Source of the DNA: JAPHTQ01 sp050299175
GTDB taxonomy: Bacteria; Pseudomonadota; Gammaproteobacteria; Thiohalomonadales; Thiohalomonadaceae
Assembly (NCBI GenBank): GCA_050299175.1
Contig: JBNKVM010000030.1
Span: forward strand, 1 to 64,000
Length of the DNA: 64,000 nt
Direction of reading: 5' to 3'
Under the pieces are notes generated by a model that was not told the DNA's origin, did not search any database, and worked only from the letters and a program-made list of their open reading frames with translations. Each line of letters starts with the position of its first letter. Position 1 is the stretch's first letter. Of this stretch, positions 58,422 to 64,000 are shown piece after piece. A program made the translations under genes and the position numbers.

Positions 58422-59450
58422 TTAGAAACTGTTGGAAAGGGCCACCAGGGCTTCGAGTTTTGCCGCGGCCTCACCGCTGTCGATCACCTCAGCGGCGCGC
58501 TTCACACCCGCCTCCAGCGAGTCGGCCAGATCCGCAGCATAGATGGCGGCACCGGCGTTCATCAACACAATATCTCGTGCCTCGCCTTTTTCACCTGACA
58601 GTACCTTCTTCACCATCACCAACGACTCCTGCGCATCGTCTACCTGAATGTCGCTAGGGTCATCACGGTGCAGACCGAAATCCTCGGGTTGGATCATGTA
58701 GGAATCAATCTCACCGTTCTTCAGTTCGGCCACCAGCGTCGGTGCACCGATACTGATCTCATCCATGCCATCAAGAGAATGAACGACCAGCACGTGTTTG
58801 CTGCCCAACTGCTGCATCACCTGCGCCAGCGGCTCGACCAGTTGATCACTGTAGACGCCCAGCAACTGATGCTTTGCCCCGGCAGGATTGGTCAACGGAC
58901 CGAGCACATTGAAAATGGTGCGCACCCCCATCTCTTTACGTGGACCGATGGCATGTTTCATTGCGCTGTGGTGTTTCGGCGCGAACATAAAACCGACACC
59001 CACCTGCTCAATACACTGTGCCACCTGCTCGGGTGTGATCTCCAGATTGACACCTGCCGCCTCCAGCAGGTCTGCCGCACCGGATTTGGAAGAGACAGAG
59101 CGATTGCCATGCTTGGCCACCTTACCGCCAGCTGCTGCGACCACGAAGGAACTGGTGGTAGAAATATTAAAAGTACCGGAACCGTCACCACCGGTACCGA
59201 CCACGTCGACCAGATGTTCGTCGTTCACCTTGACCGGCGTCACCAGCTCACGCATCACTCGCGCTGCGGCCGCGATCTCATCCACCGTCTCCCCTTTCAT
59301 ACGCAGGCCGACGAGAAAACCGCCGATTTGTGCGTCGGTCGCACCACCGGTCATGATGATGCGCATCACCGCTTCCATCTGTTCACCAGTGAGATTCTCT
59401 TGCTCGTTTACCGCACGAATTGCCGCTTGCATATCCATAGTGTTTGCCAC
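58422..59450 (-). CDS. trpD: Anthranilate phosphoribosyltransferase
   Basis: This enzyme transfers the PRPP ribosyl-phosphate to anthranilate. It has 342 residues. PRPP-binding VGTGGDGSGTFNISTTSSFVVAAAG (about 84-108), KHGNRSVSSKSGAADLLEA and the metal-binding VHSLDGMDEISIGAP (about 228) are intact. It lies between the MFS exporter (upstream, 64 bp) and trpC. trpE, F, B and A are not in the window. Confidence 0.97.
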   Translation of the reverse strand: MANTMDMQAAIRAVNEQENLTGEQMEAVMRIIMTGGATDAQIGGFLVGLRMKGETVDEIAAAARVMRELVTPVKVNDEHLVDVVGTGGDGSGTFNISTTSSFVVAAAGGKVAKHGNRSVSSKSGAADLLEAAGVNLEITPEQVAQCIEQVGVGFMFAPKHHSAMKHAIGPRKEMGVRTIFNVLGPLTNPAGAKHQLLGVYSDQLVEPLAQVMQQLGSKHVLVVHSLDGMDEISIGAPTLVAELKNGEIDSYMIQPEDFGLHRDDPSDIQVDDAQESLVMVKKVLSGEKGEARDIVLMNAGAAIYAADLADSLEAGVKRAAEVIDSGEAAAKLEALVALSNSF

Positions 59451-59514
59451 TTTATGTTGGTTATTCGAGTTTACCTTCGGTTTAGAGGGATTTTGCGGTC
59501 CCCTCCCCTAAGGG

Positions 59515-60729
59515 TCAAGGCACTGGTGTGTGACCGGACTCCCAGTCGTGTCGTTTCAACCACTGCCAAAGAAGGAAGCCTACCAGACTCAATCCCAGCA
59601 TCGTCGCTGCCATGGTCGGCAGATTTATGGTCACTACAGGCACCAGCACACCCACTACCAGCGAGGTGAATGCCATCTGCACAAAACTCTGCATCGCCGA
59701 GGCCATGCCACGATTGTGCGGAAAACAGTCCAGCGCCATCAGATTAATGTTGGGCATCGTCAGCGCCATGCCGAGCACATAGAGCGCCACCGGTGCGACA
59801 ACACTCCAGGGCGTCGGCGGCAATAACAACGCCTGTCCCAGGTTGAACAGAGCGGCGATAACCATCAGGCCGAAACCGACGCTCACGGTACGTTGCGGTG
59901 TGCTTCGACCAGCCAACCAGCCTGCAATCTGCGAGCCAAGCATAATCGCCGCCACGCTGGGCACAAACAGTATCCAGAAATCGTTCACCCCGAGGCCAAG
60001 AAATTCATAGATCACCGTTGGTGCCCCGGCCACGTAGGTGAAGAAGGCGCCGAACATCAGGGCAAAGCAGAACACCAACGCCATAAAGTGGCCGTTGCGC
60101 AGCGCCATGCCGTAGGCTCGTCCTACCGCCACAGGATGGATAGAGTGGCGCCGCGATCGTGGTAGAGTTTCGTGGCTACCGAACAGCACCATCGTCAACA
60201 ACAACAGCGCCACCAGCGCGAGAAAAATGAATACCGAACGCCAGCCGAACATATCGTGCAACCAGCCGCCGATGATCGGCGCAAAGGCCGGTGCGATCCC
60301 GAACAGTAACATCACCCGCGCCATCACCCGCTGTGCATCGGCGCCGTGGAAAACATCGCGAATCATCGCCCGACCAATCACCATGCCCGCACTGGCCGAC
60401 AGTCCCTGGCCAATACGCAGCAGGATCAACTCGTGGATGCTGACGGCAAAGGCACAACCGATGGAGGCCACGGTATAGAGTCCGAGCGCCAGCATAATCA
60501 CCCGGCGTCGACCGAAACTGTCGGAGAGCGGCCCGTAGATCAGCGTCGACAACGCAGCCGCCAACATATAGAGACTCAAGGTCTGCTGTATCTGCCCGTG
60601 ACTGGCCGACAGATCGATCGCGATATCCGGGAAGGAAGGCAGGTAAGTATCGATGGTAAACGGCGCCAGTGTTGCCAGCGCCGCCACCAACAGAGACATC
60701 GGCAGCCTGGGAACGTACTGCTGGCTCAC
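59515..60729 (-). CDS. Bcr/CflA family drug or metabolite exporter (MFS)
   Basis: The 404-residue transporter has 12 predicted helices of the DHA1 family. Features are FTIDTYLPSFPDIAIDL at helix 1 (a Bcr/CflA feature), the MFS loop YGPLSDSFGRRRVIM and the later GQGLSASAGMVIGRAMIRDVF. It overlaps the trpG stop by 4 bp and so lies inside the trpG-trpD-trpC cluster. Export of an anthranilate- or tryptophan-related compound is possible but is only an inference from position. Confidence 0.9.
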   Translation of the reverse strand: MSQQYVPRLPMSLLVAALATLAPFTIDTYLPSFPDIAIDLSASHGQIQQTLSLYMLAAALSTLIYGPLSDSFGRRRVIMLALGLYTVASIGCAFAVSIHELILLRIGQGLSASAGMVIGRAMIRDVFHGADAQRVMARVMLLFGIAPAFAPIIGGWLHDMFGWRSVFIFLALVALLLLTMVLFGSHETLPRSRRHSIHPVAVGRAYGMALRNGHFMALVFCFALMFGAFFTYVAGAPTVIYEFLGLGVNDFWILFVPSVAAIMLGSQIAGWLAGRSTPQRTVSVGFGLMVIAALFNLGQALLLPPTPWSVVAPVALYVLGMALTMPNINLMALDCFPHNRGMASAMQSFVQMAFTSLVVGVLVPVVTINLPTMAATMLGLSLVGFLLWQWLKRHDWESGHTPVP

Positions 60730-61322
60730 GTCCTCAGGCCACCACTCATGGCCAGAAAATTACTCAGCTGCTGATGACCGTGCTGGGTGAGGATCGATTC
60801 GGGATGGTACTGCACCCCTTCGATCTGAAACTCGCGGTGGCGTACTCCCATGATCTCATCCCGTGAGCCATCGCTGTTCTGGGTCCAGGCGGTCACCTCC
60901 AGACAATCGGGAATCGTCGCCTGCTCGATCACCAGCGAATGATAGCGGATCACTTCAAAGGGATTTTCCAGTCCCTTAAATACACCGACATCGCTGTGAT
61001 AAACCATTGAGGCCTTGCCGTGCATGATCTCACGGGCGTGTACAATCTTGCCGCCAAAAGCCTGACCGATGGACTGGTGGCCGAGACAGACACCGAGAAT
61101 CGGCAGCTTACCGGCAAAGTGTTTGATCGCTTCGACAGAAATCCCTGCTTCGGTCGGCGTACAGGGACCGGGGGAGATCACCAGATGATCCGGCTTCAAC
61201 GCCTCGATCTCCTCAACGGAAACCTGATCGTTGCGGAAAACCTTAACCTCCTCACCCAACTCACCGAAGTATTGCACCAGGTTGTAGGTAAAAGAGTCGT
61301 AATTGTCGATCATCAGGAGCAT
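60726..61322 (-). CDS. trpG: Anthranilate synthase glutamine amidotransferase component
   Basis: This class I amidotransferase subunit delivers ammonia to TrpE or PabB. It has 198 residues. The nucleophile is Cys79 in GVCLGHQSIGQAFGG; His and Glu of the triad are in GVQYHPESILTQHG near 172-176. The N-terminus MLLMIDNYDSFTYNLVQYF is standard. trpE or pabB is not adjacent, so it may serve both (the pabA role). The coupled MFS gene overlaps its stop. Confidence 0.95.
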   Translation of the reverse strand: MLLMIDNYDSFTYNLVQYFGELGEEVKVFRNDQVSVEEIEALKPDHLVISPGPCTPTEAGISVEAIKHFAGKLPILGVCLGHQSIGQAFGGKIVHAREIMHGKASMVYHSDVGVFKGLENPFEVIRYHSLVIEQATIPDCLEVTAWTQNSDGSRDEIMGVRHREFQIEGVQYHPESILTQHGHQQLSNFLAMSGGLRT

Positions 61323-61386
61323 GGCTCAACCAACCTTTTTGGATCATCGAGGGAAGCGGCCCGTAGACGCCATCCCTGCGACGAAT

Positions 61387-61518
61387 TTACTGCTGCAGGC
61401 TGATGGCCCAGGAGGGATACATCCGATTAATCTGGATGGCAAAGTATACCCGGTCGGAGCCGGGCACGGCAGGGGGCTGGACGAAAAACACTACCACTAG
61501 ACCGATTAATGCGATCAT
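61387..61518 (-). CDS. Possible small membrane peptide
   Basis: The 43-residue frame starts MIALIGLVVVFFVQPPAVPG with a hydrophobic N-terminus and a polar remainder. It lies between the porin and trpG on the same strand. No ribosome site is evident before the ATG at 61518, and no homologue is recognised, so it may be chance or a remnant. Confidence 0.25.
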   Translation of the reverse strand: MIALIGLVVVFFVQPPAVPGSDRVYFAIQINRMYPSWAISLQQ

Positions 61519-61525
61519 GGGGAAA

Positions 61526-61551
61526 CAGGGGCGACCACCTGGCCGCCCCTG
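61526..61551 (-). terminator. Hairpin downstream of the porin gene
   Basis: The stem aggggcg / cgcccct encloses a short GC-rich loop and lies about 40 bases past the porin stop on the minus strand. The following tract (TTTCCCC) is only partly T-rich, so it is a moderate candidate terminator. Confidence 0.55.
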
Positions 61552-61589
61552 CGCAGACTACACGGTATTATCTCTGGAGGTGCTGTCGC

Positions 61590-62666
61590 CTAGCGTGACA
61601 GGCCCACATCGAAATTAACGACCAGCCCCACAGAGAGGACGTTCGGATCATCGCCGGCAACCGGGGTCACCGCATCGCCATGCCCCCAGTTGTTGGCGGT
61701 GAAGGTCGCATTAGCCTCATTGGTTGTAGCGGCATAAGCCACATAGACCGTCGCATACTTGTTCAGGGAGTGATCATAGCCGATAGCGAGCTGGCTGGCA
61801 TCGTTATCCACACCGTCGGCACTACTGTTGGCAATCTGTGCCTTCAATGTGCTATTGCCACCGACCTTCATGCTCGCACCCAGGGTATAGCTACTGCGAT
61901 CGGCACCGGAGACACCGGCCATGTTGGATTCCGTCTGCAAGCCGCCGCCAACGGTGAACTTGCCGAAATCGTAGCTGGCTGTTAACGCATTCACCGACCA
62001 GTCTTCCGCTGCCGTCTTGATCGTGGCAAGCGCACCGCCGATCTTGAGCGCACCGCCCACGTAATCCACCTTCACCACGGTAGCATCCTGTGTGACAGCG
62101 GTATTCTCATCCGGCACATAAGAGAGGCCCACGGAGATGCCGTTAAAATCCGGGGTACGATAATGCAGCGCACTGGTGACACGCCCCGGCAGACCGCTAC
62201 CGCCCCAGATGTTACCCAGGTCGCCAACCTGATCGCCGAACAGGTTGTAATCGTAAAGCCACTGATTAAGGCCACCCAGCTTGCCTGCAAGCACGGTGCC
62301 GAAACCACCACCGAGCCCCACATAGGAGTCACGCGCATCGGTGAACACACCGGAAGTGGTACCACCGCCGTTACCATCGTTGCTACCCTGACCGGTCAGA
62401 TCCGCACCGGACTCCAGCTGGAACAGCACCTTCATGCCGTCACCGATATCCTGATTGCCGCGAAAGCCCAGACGTGAGGAGTTGCTGGTAACGTGTATGG
62501 CGCTGTCTGCACCATCGTTGACGTTATCCGCTGACAGATGGCCCACTCCGTAGACATTCAACTCCAGTGCCTGAACAGGCATCGCCAGCGTGGCCGCACC
62601 GGCCAATGTGGTAATGACGAACCACTTTTTATTGCAGTGTTTACTATTGTGCTTTTTCACGGTCAC
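61590..62666 (-). CDS. Gram-negative porin
   Basis: The 358-residue outer-membrane trimeric porin of the 16-stranded general type has a signal peptide (residues about 13-34, ending MPVQALE). Strand motifs and the typical start of mature porins are present: LNVYGVGHLSADNVN, SSRLGFRGNQDIGDGMKVLFQLESGAD, YVGLGGGFGTVLAGKL and a final beta strand (VLSVGLVVNFDVGLSR). The usual last residue Phe is replaced by an Arg tail. Two palindromes upstream may be regulator sites. Confidence 0.9.
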   Translation of the reverse strand: MTVKKHNSKHCNKKWFVITTLAGAATLAMPVQALELNVYGVGHLSADNVNDGADSAIHVTSNSSRLGFRGNQDIGDGMKVLFQLESGADLTGQGSNDGNGGGTTSGVFTDARDSYVGLGGGFGTVLAGKLGGLNQWLYDYNLFGDQVGDLGNIWGGSGLPGRVTSALHYRTPDFNGISVGLSYVPDENTAVTQDATVVKVDYVGGALKIGGALATIKTAAEDWSVNALTASYDFGKFTVGGGLQTESNMAGVSGADRSSYTLGASMKVGGNSTLKAQIANSSADGVDNDASQLAIGYDHSLNKYATVYVAYAATTNEANATFTANNWGHGDAVTPVAGDDPNVLSVGLVVNFDVGLSR

Positions 62667-62841
62667 ACTCTCCCTTGATGGTAGTAATTGGACATGCCGA
62701 GTCAGTGGTGGAAATTTCCATCACAACGTTACTGACCTGAAACAGCACAAAGCCAATTACGTGCCAACAGTTGTAAAAACAGGAGAATCTCGTGAAACGC
62801 TGCTGTGATGCGAAAACAGGTTTTCGTAGCGAAAGCGTTTG

Positions 62842-62888
62842 TTACCTGTCGGTAATGTGCAAGGTAAAAAAAGATTACCGTCCGGTTA
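62842..62888 (-). promoter_or_regulatory. Paired palindromes upstream of the porin gene
   Basis: Two near-identical dyads, ttacc-tgtc-ggtaa (62842-62855) and ttacc-gtcc-ggtta (62875-62888), are spaced 33 bp start to start, about three helical turns. They lie 176-222 bp from the porin start, between it and the acidic-protein gene. They look like tandem operator sites for a dimeric regulator. Its identity is unknown. Confidence 0.5.
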
Positions 62889-62913
62889 CAGCAAAACAAA
62901 AATAGTGAGACAT

Positions 62914-63309
62914 CTATGAAGCCGAAACCGCCTCAGCGGCATGGCTTCTCGCGGTACGCTCCACCGCCTGTTCCACAGTCATGCCATGCTCCACGCCATC
63001 CATAATGTCGCGTTGCAGGATCGCACCCAACATGGTGATGTTGTCGCGCATGTGTTCCTTTATCGCCTGCAGTACATGTGCTTCCAACGGTGCGTCATCA
63101 TCGAGCGTGGCAGCAAAATCGGAGAACTCTCGCCCGGTGCTCATCCAGTAGCAAAGGTCGTAGATCAGATCGAAACACTGCTGCACGAACAGATCGTCGT
63201 CACTATCGAGATTGGCGGCCACCTCCTTGCGCAGATCGCAACGAAATGCCTTCAGGTTGTAATCAACCTCGCCACGCACCACTTCATCCGGAGTAAAATC
63301 CCACTGCAT
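62914..63309 (-). CDS. Hypothetical acidic protein
   Basis: The 131-residue soluble, mainly helical protein starts MQWDFTPDEVVRGEVDYNL. It contains a run of acidic residues (NLDSDDDLFVQQCFDLIYD, about 34-52), a CYWMSTGREF segment and EHMRDNITMLGAIL near 86-99. No recognised domain. It follows the cytochrome b561 gene by 40 bp on the same strand and may be an accessory factor for it. Confidence 0.78.
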   Translation of the reverse strand: MQWDFTPDEVVRGEVDYNLKAFRCDLRKEVAANLDSDDDLFVQQCFDLIYDLCYWMSTGREFSDFAATLDDDAPLEAHVLQAIKEHMRDNITMLGAILQRDIMDGVEHGMTVEQAVERTARSHAAEAVSAS

Positions 63310-63349
63310 ACAACCTCCCCGCCCGCTAAGAGCTGTTCATAACCCACTG

Positions 63350-63940
63350 CTATACCTCTTCGTCTTTCCTGCCGGTAATCATGGCGAGCGGCATGTTTTC
63401 ACGTAGCAATACGCTGCACACCAACACACAGACGACATGCACCAGCGCCAACAACAGGGTGAGATTGACGATAAAGCCGTGCACCTCACGCCAGTAGAAT
63501 TTACTCTGCGCCTGTTCGCCGATCACCCCGACGACACCTGCCTGGAAGGAGACAAACGGTCCCGAATGCTCCTCCACCGCATACAGTTCCAGACCGGTCA
63601 CCGTGACGGCACTCAGTGCGACTAACAGGATCACCACCATCGCACCGCCTGCAGGACTATGTCCGATATAGCGCACCGGATGTCCGGAGAGAAAGGCCTT
63701 GAGATCGTTGAACACCGCCCTCGGACCAAACACAAAATCGCTGAAACGCGCATGCTCGGTGCCGACAAATCCCCATAACAGACGAAACAGGATCAAGCCG
63801 GTAACGAAGAATCCTGACCAGACATGCAGATCGAACCAGTCCGGTTCCGATACATAGGCGACGACGATGGTCGCAAACAGCGACCAGTGAAACAGTCGCA
63901 CCAGCGGGTCCCAAACCTTGCGCATCTTGGTACTGCCCAT
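63350..63940 (-). CDS. Cytochrome b561 family protein
   Basis: The roughly 196-residue integral membrane diheme-type cytochrome has four helices and haem-ligand histidines: DPLVRLFHWSLFATIV, DLHVWSGFFVTGLILFRLLWGFVG, and FIVNLTLLLALVHVVCVL. The RLLWGFVGTEHARF motif after helix 2 is characteristic of this family. I prefer the ATG at 63940 because the upstream residues in the same frame are unlike the family; an internal ATG five codons later is also possible. It may carry electrons between quinone and a periplasmic cytochrome c. Confidence 0.88.
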   Translation of the reverse strand: MGSTKMRKVWDPLVRLFHWSLFATIVVAYVSEPDWFDLHVWSGFFVTGLILFRLLWGFVGTEHARFSDFVFGPRAVFNDLKAFLSGHPVRYIGHSPAGGAMVVILLVALSAVTVTGLELYAVEEHSGPFVSFQAGVVGVIGEQAQSKFYWREVHGFIVNLTLLLALVHVVCVLVCSVLLRENMPLAMITGRKDEEV

Positions 63941-64000
63941 CGCTATCGCCTCACATAAAGTAGAGAGCACCTCTAGAACCATTCTCCTGTTGCCTGGCTG

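Noticed and set aside
1..64000. CRISPR array, tRNA or prophage
   Set aside because: I saw no regularly spaced short direct repeats, no cloverleaf-type sequence with a CCA end, and no phage structural or integrase genes. This was by eye; tRNAscan and CRISPR finders would settle it.

Overview
The window reads as chromosomal DNA of a gammaproteobacterium. The gene orders support this: mreBCD-mrdA-rodA-mltB-rlpA-dacC-ybeD-lipB, ygfB-pepP-ubiH-ubiI divergent from zapA-ssrS(6S RNA)-ygfA, yhfA(osmC)-crp, and trpG/trpDC. Multihaem and class I cytochromes c, two b-type cytochromes, a split glycine decarboxylase (gcvPA/gcvPB) and a Bcr/CflA exporter suggest an environmental, possibly sulfur-oxidising, Chromatiales/Thiotrichales-like lineage. 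That placement is an inference. No tRNA, rRNA, CRISPR array or prophage was seen.

Layout. 1-2238: gatCAB on the minus strand; gatB runs off the edge and carries an apparent one-base frameshift. 2383-11785: elongasome and peptidoglycan cluster on the plus strand, ending in ybeD-lipB. 11826-17397: a zinc-sensing-type diguanylate cyclase, an L,D-transpeptidase with a TPR partner (minus strand), a GAF/HD-GYP phosphodiesterase and a DUF188 protein. 17444-28282: a secreted DUF11 protein, a FeoB-like transporter, an octahaem cytochrome with its cytochrome b, a class I cytochrome c, a DUF1501/DUF1800 secreted pair and two paralogous outer-membrane barrels.

28283-31765 is the accessory segment: an MNT-HEPN fusion gene on the plus strand, then three AT-rich integron gene cassettes on the minus strand, each ending in an attC site, with no integrase in the window. 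This is a CALIN-type array. One cassette gene (zinc-finger plus two membrane helices) is broken by one extra base.

31766-40500: ribE, a PfkB kinase, dgkA and the glycine-cleavage operon lipA-gcvT-gcvH-gcvPA-MBL-gcvPB, led by a tandem glycine riboswitch with an intrinsic terminator. 40560-44609: a giant PilZ-DUF1631-GGDEF-EAL protein. 44980-50625: an Na+/H+ antiporter, ubiI, ubiH, pepP, ygfB. 50929-52279: zapB-like gene, zapA, 6S RNA, ygfA. 52360-57548: a small membrane protein, EVE protein, [2Fe-2S] ferredoxin, glcF-like protein, coq7, speD, osmC and crp. 57604-61322: trpG-MFS-trpD-trpC. 61590-63982: a porin, an unknown acidic protein and a cytochrome b561.

The genes form several working groups: cell elongation, c-di-GMP signalling (three proteins), glycine/lipoate/one-carbon metabolism, ubiquinone biosynthesis (ubiH, ubiI, coq7) and respiratory cytochromes. 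A roughly 140-bp MITE-like repeat occurs at 33352-33495 and 50769-50907, with a possible core-less copy at 40515-40559.
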